7,734 bases of DNA from Sphingomonas sp. (GCA_030146605.1 JASLBO010000038.1:1-7734); one strand, 5' to 3'; shown: positions 1 to 7,011, counted from the stretch's first letter. The notes: generated by a model from the letters alone, not told the origin. A program made the numbers and translations.

Positions 1-1685
1 CGGTACAATTCCTCCCACGGGGTATTGCTGGCGGGAATCGGCGGCGCCGGCTCGGTCTTGCGCCGCGCGATCTCGGCTTCCTCGACCAACGCGTCGCAGG
101 TTCCCGCATTCAGATCGATCCGGATCGTGTCGCCGGTGCGCAGCCACGAAAGCCCGCCCCCCACCGCGCTCTCCGGCGATGCGTTGAGGATCGAAGGGCT
201 GTCCGACGTCCCCGATTGCCGCCCGTCGCCCAGGGTCGGCAGGCTCATGATGCCCTGCTGGATGATATGATCGGGCGGCTGCATGTTGACCACTTCGGCC
301 GAGCCGGGCCAGCCGATCGGCCCCGAACCGCGGATCACGAGGATGCAGTTCGCATCGATGTTCAATGCGGGATCGTTGATCCGGTGGTGATAATCGTCCG
401 ATCCGTCGAATAGGATCGCCCGCCCCTCGAACACGCCCTCGTCGCCGGGCCGGGACAAATAACGCGCGCGGAAATCGTCGGAGATGACGCTGGTCTTCAT
501 GATCGCCATGTCGAACAGATTGCCCGAGAGCACGAGGAACCCCGCCTTCTCCATCAGCGGCGCGTTCCACGGCAGGATCACCTCGCGGTCCTTCGCCTGC
601 GCGCCGGCGACGTTTTCGGCGAGCGTCCGCCCGGTGCAGGTCATCGCGCTGCCGTCGATCGCCCCCGCCGCGAGCATCTCGGCGATCACCGCGGGAATGC
701 CCCCGGCGCGGTGGAAGCGCTCGGACAGATATTTGCCCGCCGGCTGCATGTTGACGATCAGCGGCAGATCATAGCCGCTGCGCCAGTCGTCGGGCGTGAT
801 CTCGATCCCGGCATGCCGCGCCATCGCGACGAGATGCGGCTGGGCGTTGGTCGACCCGCCGATTGCGGTGAGCAATTTGATCGCATTGAGGAAGCTTGCG
901 CGGCTGAGGATCTTCGAAGGCCGCAGGTCGTCATAAGCCATCTCGACGATGCGCTTGCCGGTCTCATAGGAAATCTGCCCGCGCTCGCGATACGGCGCCG
1001 GGATCATCGCACAGCCGGGGAGGCTCATCCCCAGCCCTTCGGCGATCGAATTCATCGTCGATGCCGTGCCCATCGTGTTGCAATGGCCGGAGGAGGGCGC
1101 GCTGTCGGTCGCGCGGCGCAGGAATTCCTCTTCGTCGATCTCGCCCGCCGCCATCTTGCGCCGGCTGCGCCAGATGACCGTTCCCGATCCGACAAGCTCG
1201 CCTTCATGCCAGCCGTCCAGCATCGGCCCGCCCGACAGCACGATCGCCGGAATATCCACCGTGGAGGCCGCCATCAGCGACGACGGCGTGGTCTTGTCGC
1301 ACCCCGTGGTCAGGATCACCGCGTCGATCGGATAGCCGTTGAGGATCTCGACCAGCCCGAGATAGGCGAGGTTGCGGTCGAGCGCCGCGGTCGGCCGCCG
1401 GCAATTCTCGAAGATCGGATGGAGCGGAAACTCCATCGGCACGCCCCCGGCGGCGAGGATGCCTTCGCGTGCGCGCTTGACCGTCTCGAGATGGATGCGG
1501 TTGCACGGCGCGATGTCGCTCCCCGATTGCGCGATGCCGATGATCGGCTTGCCGCTGCGCAGCTCGTCGGGGGTGATGCCGTAATTCATGAAGCGCTCGA
1601 GATAGAGCGCCGCCATGTCGCTGCGGCCGGGCGCGGCAAACCATTCGCGCGAGCGGAACGGGCGGGCGGGGGTGCGGGTCGTCAT
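1..1685 (-). CDS. xylD: D-xylonate dehydratase (IlvD/Edd family), 3' end cut by window
   Basis: Cytoplasmic Fe-S dehydratase expected to convert D-xylonate to 2-keto-3-deoxy-D-xylonate, the second chemical stage of oxidative (Weimberg/Dahms) xylose breakdown. I translated 561 complete codons; the remembered Caulobacter XylD is about 590 residues and closely similar throughout, so roughly 30 C-terminal residues lie off the left edge. Cluster-ligand cysteines sit at C61 (SDIAPCNRIH), C129 (TTGCDKTTP) and C202 (SGHCNTMGTAST). K131 in CDKTTP is the usual metal-site lysine, and S491 in GDGRQSGT matches the catalytic serine of pentonate dehydratases. The ATG at 1685 has a good Shine-Dalgarno GAGG (1692-1695) six bases upstream. 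It lies 149 bp downstream of the transporter gene on the same strand, with a large palindrome between them. L-arabinonate or a related sugar acid is an alternative substrate. The family is certain; the substrate is likely. Confidence 0.92.
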   Translation of the reverse strand, partial: MTTRTPARPFRSREWFAAPGRSDMAALYLERFMNYGITPDELRSGKPIIGIAQSGSDIAPCNRIHLETVKRAREGILAAGGVPMEFPLHPIFENCRRPTAALDRNLAYLGLVEILNGYPIDAVILTTGCDKTTPSSLMAASTVDIPAIVLSGGPMLDGWHEGELVGSGTVIWRSRRKMAAGEIDEEEFLRRATDSAPSSGHCNTMGTASTMNSIAEGLGMSLPGCAMIPAPYRERGQISYETGKRIVEMAYDDLRPSKILSRASFLNAIKLLTAIGGSTNAQPHLVAMARHAGIEITPDDWRSGYDLPLIVNMQPAGKYLSERFHRAGGIPAVIAEMLAAGAIDGSAMTCTGRTLAENVAGAQAKDREVILPWNAPLMEKAGFLVLSGNLFDMAIMKTSVISDDFRARYLSRPGDEGVFEGRAILFDGSDDYHHRINDPALNIDANCILVIRGSGPIGWPGSAEVVNMQPPDHIIQQGIMSLPTLGDGRQSGTSDSPSILNASPESAVGGGLSWLRTGDTIRIDLNAGTCDALVEEAEIARRKTEPAPPIPASNTPWEELY

Positions 1686-1701
1686 AGCTTACCTCAAAAA
1701 T

Positions 1702-1829
1702 CCTCCCCGGCACGGGGAGGTGGCAGCGCGCAGCGCTGACGGAGGGGGCTATCCACCAGCGCATCGCTCGTGGCGCACCCCCTCCGCCATTCGCTGCGCG
1801 AATGGTCCCCCTCCCCGTTCCGGGGAGGG
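1702..1829. repeat. Nested intergenic palindrome (REP/BIME-like), two inverted units
   Basis: Two roughly 50-bp units in opposite orientation (1702-1748 and 1778-1829) flank a short core. Each outer end is itself a hairpin: CCTCCCCG-gca-CGGGGAGG on the left and CCTCCCCG-ttc-CGGGGAGG on the right. Both units run inward to a GGAGGGGG / CCCCCTCC end, so the whole block can also fold as one long stem. Its tip would be the core hairpin CCAC-c-AGCG-cat-CGCT-c-GTGG at 1754-1774. The left unit carries GCGCAGCGC and the right GCGCAGCG (reverse strand) in the middle, again matching. It starts five bases after the transporter stop codon and ends just before the xylD ribosome-binding site, so it could act as a terminator, attenuator or mRNA 3'-end stabiliser. 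Such elements are dispersed in sphingomonad genomes as far as I recall. Confidence 0.8.
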
Positions 1830-1834
1830 TCAGC

Positions 1835-3250
1835 TCAGCCTTGCATCGCCTCCAGTTCCTTGCCCTTGGTCTCCTCGATGAAACGCTGGACGAGGAAGAA
1901 GCTGATCACTGCGCATACCGCGTAGAAGCTGTAGCTCGCCGCGAGCCCGATGCCCGCCAGCATGATCGGAAACAGCTGCGCGATCAGGTAATTGGCGAAC
2001 CACTGCGCGAAGCCGCAAACCGCCAGCGCCGAGCCGCGGATCTGGTTGGGGAACATCTCGCCGAGCATCACCCACATCACCGGGCCCCAGCTGACGTTGA
2101 AGAAGATCACGTAGAGATTGGCGGAGACTACGGCGATCATCCCGCTCTGCCCCGGCAGGACGAGCTTGCCGTCGACCAGCGCCCCCTGGCTGAACGCATA
2201 GACCATCACGAACAGAGTCAGCGCCATGCCCGCCGATCCGATCAGCAGCAGCGGCTTGCGGCCGATGCGGTCGATCAGGGCGATGGTCAGGAAGCACGCG
2301 GCGATCGAAACGAAGCCCGAGACGATGTTGATCAGCAGCGAGTCAGCCTCGGAGAAGCCGGCGGCTTGCCACAGGGTCGAGCCGTAATAGAAGATCACGT
2401 TGATGCCGACCAGCTGCTGGAACACCGCGAGCAGCAATCCCGCCCAGACGATCGCGCGGATGCCGAGGAAACCGCGGCCACCCGCTGGAGTCAGCACGTC
2501 GCTGAGCCGCGGACGATGATCCACCGAGAAGCTCGCCTGGATCTCCGCCAGCTTGAGCGCACCCTCGGTCGTGCCGAACAGCGAGGTGAGAACACGAAGC
2601 GCCTCGGGGTTGCGGCCCTTCGAGACGAGATAGCGTGGGCTCTCCGGAATGAAGAACAAGGCCACCAGGAACACCGCCGCGGGCAGTGCCTGCATCAGAT
2701 ACATCCAGCGCCACGCCTCGATGTCGCCCCAGAACAGATTGGTCGATGCCCCCGCCGCCGCGGCAAGGTAGTAATTGACCACGAACGCGGCGGTGAGGCC
2801 GGTGATGATCATGATCTGCTGGACCGTCGTCATCCTGCCGCGGATGTTGGCGGGCGCGACTTCGGAGATGTAGGCCGGCGACAGCACCGAAGCCGCGCCT
2901 ACCGCCATGCCGCCGAGGATGCGGGCGATGACGAAGATATTATGGTCCTGCGCCAGCCCCTGGACCAATGCGCCGACGAGGAAGAGGATCGCCGCGATCC
3001 GCATGACGTTGCGGCGGCCCATCTGGTCAGCCAACGTGCCTGCGGAGAATGCACCGATGACGCAGCCGATCAGCAGCGAACCGACAGTGAAGCCCAGCCC
3101 GGCATCGTCGAGCGCGAACGCCGCCTTGAGCCCCGGCTGGGTGCCGTTCACCGCGCCGCTGTCATATCCGAATAGCAATCCGCCGATCGTCGCGACTGCG
3201 ACGATGGCGCTGATCAGGCCGATATTGGCCCTCTCCGCGGTCTGGTTCAT
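1835..3250 (-). CDS. Sugar porter family MFS transporter (proton-coupled monosaccharide symporter)
   Basis: Inner-membrane importer of the sugar porter family (TC 2.A.1.1), 471 residues with about 12 membrane segments and the long central loop expected. Family motifs in order: LLFGYDSG (26-32), DQMGRR (75-80), PESPRYL (202-208), QQLVGIN (278-284), DRIGRK (327-332), WGPVMW (388-393) and ETKG (460-463). Aligned by eye to E. coli XylE, proton-coupling D27 and R133 correspond to D30 and R110, and sugar ligands Q168, Q288, Q289, N294 and W392 to Q145, Q278, Q279, N284 and W393. All are kept, so proton symport is predicted. XylE Q175 and L297 are replaced by L152 and F287, which is GLUT-like and leaves xylose versus glucose open. 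The start at 3250 is preferred over an upstream ATG at 3331 because it has AGGAGAGGAAG just in front and the N-terminus then matches the family. It follows lacI by 84 bp. Confidence 0.93.
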   Translation of the reverse strand: MNQTAERANIGLISAIVAVATIGGLLFGYDSGAVNGTQPGLKAAFALDDAGLGFTVGSLLIGCVIGAFSAGTLADQMGRRNVMRIAAILFLVGALVQGLAQDHNIFVIARILGGMAVGAASVLSPAYISEVAPANIRGRMTTVQQIMIITGLTAAFVVNYYLAAAAGASTNLFWGDIEAWRWMYLMQALPAAVFLVALFFIPESPRYLVSKGRNPEALRVLTSLFGTTEGALKLAEIQASFSVDHRPRLSDVLTPAGGRGFLGIRAIVWAGLLLAVFQQLVGINVIFYYGSTLWQAAGFSEADSLLINIVSGFVSIAACFLTIALIDRIGRKPLLLIGSAGMALTLFVMVYAFSQGALVDGKLVLPGQSGMIAVVSANLYVIFFNVSWGPVMWVMLGEMFPNQIRGSALAVCGFAQWFANYLIAQLFPIMLAGIGLAASYSFYAVCAVISFFLVQRFIEETKGKELEAMQG

Positions 3251-3270
3251 CCCACTTCCTCTCCTGGTCC

Positions 3271-3289
3271 CCGTGCGCGACCGGCACGG
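3271..3289. other. Small hairpin in the transporter 5' leader
   Basis: CCGTGC (3271-3276) and GCACGG (3284-3289) pair as a six-base GC-rich stem with a seven-base loop. It sits between the putative operator and the transporter ribosome-binding site, and also just downstream of lacI. There is no U-run on the minus strand after it, so an intrinsic terminator is not convincing; a weak attenuating or processing structure is possible, and chance is not excluded. Confidence 0.35.
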
Positions 3290-3291
3290 CG

Positions 3292-3305
3292 TGTTAGCGG
3301 TAACG
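3292..3305. promoter_or_regulatory. Putative LacI-family operator in front of the transporter gene
   Basis: TGTTAGCGGTAACG is an imperfect 14-bp palindrome (GTTA....TAAC arms around a central CpG). It differs at two positions from the perfect form TGTTAGCGCTAACA, a LacI-family operator type reported upstream of xylose and glycan genes in Caulobacter and xanthomonads. It lies 42 bp upstream of the transporter start codon, in the short gap after lacI, where binding would block an internal promoter. A second, better palindrome of the same class lies in front of the divergent GH3 gene, which supports a shared regulator, most simply the adjacent LacI protein. Confidence 0.6.
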
Positions 3306-3326
3306 GTGGCCCGGACGCTCAGGAAA

Positions 3327-3340
3327 TGCAAGCGCTAGCG
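3327..3340. promoter_or_regulatory. Possible second LacI-type site overlapping the lacI stop codon
   Basis: TGCAAGCGCTAGCG matches the LacI/CcpA-like palindrome TGCAAGCGCTTGCA at 12 of 14 positions and contains the perfect ten-base palindrome GCGCTAGCGC (3332-3341). It covers the stop codon of lacI and lies 29 bp (centre to centre about 35) from the operator at 3292-3305. Its minus-strand TTGCAT could alternatively serve as a -35 element for the transporter promoter. GC-rich coding DNA produces such short palindromes by chance, so this is tentative. Confidence 0.25.
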
Positions 3341-4450
3341 CGGGACCGAACTGCTCGCCCGCGCACTGCGACGCGCGTCGCTGCCGCGCGCCGGGGCCAT
3401 ACCCCTGGGCGGCGCCGAAGATTCGCGGACGATCAGCTCGTGATCGAGCACCTGCTCCTCGAGCTTGTCCGATTCCGACGAGCGGTGCGCGCGGATCCGC
3501 GCGAGCAGCAGCGCCAGCGCTTCCTCGGCCATGGCAGAGATCGGCTGACGCACCGTGGTGAGTTCGGGCCAGACGGTGGTGGCGAGCGAGGTGTCGTCGA
3601 ACCCGACCACGCTCAGATCCTGCGGCACGTGCAGCCCGCGGCGATGCGCGACCCCCACCGCCGCCGCGGCCATATCGTCGTTGCTCGCGAAGATCGCCGT
3701 CGGCGGATCGGCCCGGTCGAGCAGCCGCTCGGCCGCGACGATCCCCGAGCGGAAGGTGAAATAGCCCTGCTCCACCGCCGCCGACTTGACGTCGATCCCG
3801 GCTTCTTCGAGCGCTGCCGCAAACCCGCGATAGCGCTCCGCGCTCGAGGTCTGGTTGGGGTTGCCGCGGATGAACCCGATCTTGCGGTGTCCCAGATCGA
3901 GCAGGTGCCGCGTCATCGCCGCCGCGCCTTCGAAATCGTCGATCCGCACGTTGAGGCTGCGCGCCGGCGGCAGCCCCATCGCCACCGAAACCCACGGGAT
4001 CCCCGCCGCCTCGAGCTCGGCACGCACCGGCGCCGCCTCGGACAAGGGCGGCGGCAGGATCACGCCTTCGACGCTGGTCGAGGCAAAGCTCCGCGTCGCC
4101 TCGGCCTGTTCGTCGGGCCGTTCGCTTTCGCACGCCTCGAGCACCAGATGGCAGCCCGCACGCCGCGCCGCCGCCAGCGCCCCGATCAGGAATTGCGACA
4201 GATAGGCGGCCGACGGATTCGAATAGAGCAATCCGATCTGCGTCGCATCGCCCGCGGCGAGGCTGCGCGCGGCGCTGTTCGGCGAGTAATTGAGCTGTGC
4301 GATCGCGGCGAGCACGGCTTCGCGCGTGGTCTCGCGCACATTGGTGCCCCCGTTGACGACGCGCGACACGGTCATCGCCGAAACGCCGGCGACGCGGGCA
4401 ACGTCTTGCACGGTGACCGTCCCGCGGCTTCTTCGGCTCGGTTTGCTCAT
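3335..4450 (-). CDS. LacI-family transcriptional repressor, probably of the sugar/glycan genes around it
   Basis: Cytoplasmic sugar-responsive DNA-binding protein, 371 residues. The N-terminal helix-turn-helix is VTVQDVARVAGVSAMTVSRVVNG (about 12-34); the specificity residues equivalent to LacI 17, 18 and 22 are A25, M26 and R30. The hinge helix NYSPNSAARSLA follows (54-65) with the intercalating leucine L64. The rest is a periplasmic-binding-protein-like sensor domain with the usual GLLYSN, VEGVILPP, HRKIGFIRGNP, TAIFASNDDMA and DLSVVGFDDT motifs, ending near ELIVRES. About 20 Arg/Ser-rich residues follow that ending, beyond the family norm. The start at 4450 is chosen for its AGGA five bases upstream and the fit to family length; the same frame stays open far upstream but only antisense to the GH3 gene. 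It is divergent from GH3 and precedes the transporter. The inducer is inferred to be xylose or a beta-glycoside product. Confidence 0.93.
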   Translation of the reverse strand: MSKPSRRSRGTVTVQDVARVAGVSAMTVSRVVNGGTNVRETTREAVLAAIAQLNYSPNSAARSLAAGDATQIGLLYSNPSAAYLSQFLIGALAAARRAGCHLVLEACESERPDEQAEATRSFASTSVEGVILPPPLSEAAPVRAELEAAGIPWVSVAMGLPPARSLNVRIDDFEGAAAMTRHLLDLGHRKIGFIRGNPNQTSSAERYRGFAAALEEAGIDVKSAAVEQGYFTFRSGIVAAERLLDRADPPTAIFASNDDMAAAAVGVAHRRGLHVPQDLSVVGFDDTSLATTVWPELTTVRQPISAMAEEALALLLARIRAHRSSESDKLEEQVLDHELIVRESSAPPRGMAPARGSDARRSARASSSVPR

Positions 4451-4469
4451 TCTTGTCCTTTGCGTCCGA

Positions 4470-4498
4470 GGCATAAGATGCGGTTTCGCGGAATGCAA
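4470..4498 (-). promoter_or_regulatory. Candidate lacI promoter (weak)
   Basis: On the minus strand, TTGCAT (4493-4498) and TATGCC (4470-4475) are separated by 17 bases, an acceptable but poor sigma-70 pair. The predicted start of transcription would leave a short leader of a dozen or so bases containing the lacI ribosome-binding site. This is placed by spacing and position only. Confidence 0.25.
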
Positions 4499-4524
4499 TC
4501 GAGATGAAACCGGTTGCGTTACGG

Positions 4525-4553
4525 TTGACCCTCCTCCCGTGGGCCGATACCTG
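4525..4553 (+). promoter_or_regulatory. Candidate promoter of the GH3 gene
   Basis: TTGACC (4525-4530) is a good -35 element; 17 bases later is TACCTG (4548-4553), a poor -10. The operator at 4552-4565 would overlap the -10/start region, which is the classical arrangement for repression. Just upstream, CGGTTG occurs twice at 11-bp spacing (4511-4516 and 4522-4527), which might be an activator contact or chance. The rest of the 156-bp divergent gap shows no other clear signal. Confidence 0.35.
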
Positions 4554-4565
4554 ATAGCGCTACCA
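4552..4565. promoter_or_regulatory. LacI-family operator in front of the GH3 gene
   Basis: TGATAGCGCTACCA differs by a single base from the perfect palindrome TGGTAGCGCTACCA, the LacI-type operator class known from xylose and glycan regulons in Caulobacter and xanthomonads. Its centre is a CpG step, where the hinge leucine of LacI proteins inserts. It lies 41 bp upstream of the GH3 start codon in the divergent gap with lacI, so it could control both GH3 and lacI itself. Together with the related palindrome before the transporter it suggests a small local regulon. Confidence 0.75.
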
Positions 4566-4606
4566 CAACGATCAATAGGCGTCGCAACGCCAATCAGGAG
4601 AGGTTC

Positions 4607-7006
4607 ATGCCCGTTTCCCGCCGCTTCCGCGCCGCGGCGCTCGCCGCCGTTGCTGCGCTCGCGCTCACCCCGTCGCTCGCCCAGCCCGCGCAAGCGCAGG
4701 CCAATCGCGGCGACAAGCCGCTCTACAAGGATGCCGCGCAGCCGATCGACGCCCGGGTCGAGGATCTGCTCGGCCGCATGACGCTGGAGGAAAAGGTCCA
4801 GCAGATGGTGGCGATCTGGCTCCAGAAGGAGAAGATCCAGACCCCCGAAGGCGAATTCGACGCGGCGAAGGCCAGCCAGAACTTCCCCAACGGTCTCGGC
4901 CAGATCTCGCGCCCCTATGACCGCCGCGCGATCACCCAGGGTCCCGCCGCGGGCGCCGCCGCCGGCACGGTCAACCGCAGCGCCGAGGATACGGCGCGCT
5001 ACATCAACGCCGCGCAGAAATGGGCGGTCGAGAAGACCCGGCTCGGCATTCCGCTGATCCTGCACGAGGAAGCGCTGCACGGTTATGTCGCCCCCGGCGC
5101 GACCAGCTTCCCCCAGGCGATCGCGCTCGCCAGCACGTGGAACCCCAAGCTGCAGGAAAAGATCTTCGCGGTTGCCGCCCGCGAGATGCGCGCCCGCGGC
5201 GCCAATCTCGCGCTGGCCCCCGTGGTCGACGTCGCCCGCGATCCGCGCTGGGGCCGGATCGAGGAGACCTATGGCGAGGACCCGTACCTCGTCGGCGAGA
5301 TGGGCCTCGCCGCGATCCGCGGCTTCCAGGGCACCACGCTGCCGCTGGCGAAGGACAAGGTCTATGTCACCCTCAAGCACATGACCGGCCACGGCGCGCC
5401 CGAGAGCGGCACCAATATCGGCCCCGCCACCGTCTCCGAACGCACGCTGCGCGAATTCTTCTTCCCGCCGTTCGAGCGCGCCGTCACCGAGCTGCCGGTG
5501 ATGTCGGTGATGCCCTCGTATAACGAGATCGACGGCATCCCCAGCCACGCCAATCGCTGGCTGCTCCACGACGTGCTCCGCCAGGAATGGGGATTCAAGG
5601 GCGTCGTGCTGAGCGACTATTTCGCCCTGCGGGAGCTCAACACCCGCCACAAGATGTTCGACAATCTCGGCGACGTGGCGGTCCGCGCGCTCGACGCGAC
5701 GGTCGATTTCGAGACCCCCGACGCCGAAGCCTATGCGCTGCTGCCCCAGCTCGTCCGCGAGGGCCGGGTGAGCCAGGCGCAGATCGACGAATCGGTCCGC
5801 CGGATCCTCAGGCTCAAGTTCAACGCCGGGGTGTTCGAGAATCCCTATGTCGACGCCAAGGCGGCGGCGCGGAAGACCGAGACTCCCGACGCGATCGCGC
5901 TTGCCCGCGAGGCCGCCCGCCAGGCGATCGTCCTTCTCAAGAACGACAAGGGCCTGCTCCCGCTCGACTCCGGCAAGATCAAGCGCCTCGCGGTGATCGG
6001 CACGCACGCCAGCGACACCCCGATCGGCGGCTATAGCGACGTCCCCCGCCACGTCGTCAGCGTGCTCGAAGGGCTCAAGAACGAAGGCAAGGGCAAGTTC
6101 GAGGTCGATTTCGCCGAGGGCGTGAAGCTCACCAAGAGTCGTGCCTGGGCCGAAGACGCCGTCGAGCTGATCGACGACGCCACCAACGACCGCCTCCGCG
6201 CCGAGGCGATCGAGACCGCGAAAAACGCCGACACGATCGTCCTCGTGCTCGGCGACAACGAACAGCTCAGCCGCGAAGCCTGGGCCGACAACCATCTCGG
6301 CGACCGCAACAGCCTCGAGCTGATCGGCCCGCAAAACCAGCTGGCGAAGGAGATCTTCGCTCTCGGCAAGCCGGTGGTGGTGCTGCTGCTCAACGGCCGC
6401 CCGCTATCGGTGAAATACCTCTCGGAGAACGCCCCCGCCTTGCTCGAAGGCTGGTATCTCGGGCAGGAGACCGGCAACGCCGTCGCCGACGTCCTGTTCG
6501 GGCGTGCCAATCCCGGCGGCAAGCTGCCGGTGACGATCGCCCGCGACGTCGGCCAGCTGCCGATGTTCTACAACCACAAGCCGAGCGCGCGGCGTGGCTA
6601 TCTCTTCGCCGAGACCAGCCCGCTTTATCCGTTCGGCTACGGCCTGTCCTATACCAGCTTCGACGTGGCCGCCCCGGTGCTCGCGACGCCGACGATCGGG
6701 CGGTACAGCAATGTGCGGGTCAGCGTCGACGTTACCAACACGGGCGCGCGGGCGGGGGATGAAGTCGTCCAGCTCTATGTCCGCGACGACCTCGCCAGCG
6801 TCACCCGGCCGGTCAAGGAATTGAAGCGCTTCGAGCGCGTCAGCCTCCAGCCGGGCGAGAAGAAGACCGTGCAGTTCGAGCTCACCCCGCGCGATCTGTC
6901 GCTGTGGAACGTCGACATGAAGCGCGTCGTCGAGCCGGGGACGTTCACGATCTCGTCGGGCCCGGATTCGGTGAAGCTCAAGAGCACCACGCTGACGGTG
7001 AAATAG
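4607..7006 (+). CDS. Secreted GH3 beta-glycosidase (beta-glucosidase / beta-xylosidase)
   Basis: Retaining exo-glycosidase of family GH3, 799 residues, that removes single sugars from the non-reducing end of beta-linked oligosaccharides. Residues 1 to about 30 form a Sec signal peptide (RR start, Ala/Leu core, AQA cleavage site), so it should act in the periplasm or outside. The GH3 N-domain (about 45-400) shows RDPRWGR (211-217), K257-H258 in KHMTGHG and the nucleophile D337 in VVLSDYFA. The GH3 C-domain (about 430-660) carries E557 in LSREAW, the likely acid/base. An Fn3-like domain (about 702-770) with NTGARAGDEVVQLYV closes the protein. SDYFALREL resembles beta-xylosidase-type members, but the GH9 neighbour fits beta-glucosidase, so substrate is undecided. 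AGGAGAGG at 4596-4603 supports the ATG at 4607. Expression is probably repressed by the LacI protein through the 4552-4565 site. Confidence 0.95.
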   Translation: MPVSRRFRAAALAAVAALALTPSLAQPAQAQANRGDKPLYKDAAQPIDARVEDLLGRMTLEEKVQQMVAIWLQKEKIQTPEGEFDAAKASQNFPNGLGQISRPYDRRAITQGPAAGAAAGTVNRSAEDTARYINAAQKWAVEKTRLGIPLILHEEALHGYVAPGATSFPQAIALASTWNPKLQEKIFAVAAREMRARGANLALAPVVDVARDPRWGRIEETYGEDPYLVGEMGLAAIRGFQGTTLPLAKDKVYVTLKHMTGHGAPESGTNIGPATVSERTLREFFFPPFERAVTELPVMSVMPSYNEIDGIPSHANRWLLHDVLRQEWGFKGVVLSDYFALRELNTRHKMFDNLGDVAVRALDATVDFETPDAEAYALLPQLVREGRVSQAQIDESVRRILRLKFNAGVFENPYVDAKAAARKTETPDAIALAREAARQAIVLLKNDKGLLPLDSGKIKRLAVIGTHASDTPIGGYSDVPRHVVSVLEGLKNEGKGKFEVDFAEGVKLTKSRAWAEDAVELIDDATNDRLRAEAIETAKNADTIVLVLGDNEQLSREAWADNHLGDRNSLELIGPQNQLAKEIFALGKPVVVLLLNGRPLSVKYLSENAPALLEGWYLGQETGNAVADVLFGRANPGGKLPVTIARDVGQLPMFYNHKPSARRGYLFAETSPLYPFGYGLSYTSFDVAAPVLATPTIGRYSNVRVSVDVTNTGARAGDEVVQLYVRDDLASVTRPVKELKRFERVSLQPGEKKTVQFELTPRDLSLWNVDMKRVVEPGTFTISSGPDSVKLKSTTLTVK

Positions 7007-7011
7007 CCAGT

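Noticed and set aside
711..1739. 342-codon plus-strand open frame opposite xylD
   Set aside because: It is antisense to a dehydratase with all Fe-S ligands in place, has low-complexity Arg-rich composition, and runs into the intergenic palindrome.
1204..1764. Minus-strand 186-codon frame overlapping the xylD start
   Set aside because: It is in a different frame from xylD and begins inside the palindrome. The xylD frame explains this region fully.
1702..1829. CRISPR array or tRNA-like structure
   Set aside because: There are only two units and they are inverted, not direct repeats with spacers; no tRNA arms or anticodon loop can be placed.
1802..3175. 457-codon plus-strand open frame opposite the transporter
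   Set aside because: Its product is rich in Arg, Asp, His and Gln with no recognisable motif, and the opposite strand encodes an unmistakable sugar porter. This is a GC-bias shadow.
3251..3331. Upstream in-frame ATG for the transporter (27 extra residues)
   Set aside because: The extension is Arg/Thr-rich and unlike a sugar-porter N-terminus, would include the operator, and the internal ATG at 3250 has a clearly better ribosome-binding site.
4451..6334. Very long minus-strand open frame continuing upstream of lacI (up to 999 codons in total)
   Set aside because: It is antisense to the GH3 gene, whose motifs, signal peptide and length are all convincing. Only the part from 4450 onward matches LacI and has a ribosome-binding site. 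Long antisense open frames are common in GC-rich DNA.
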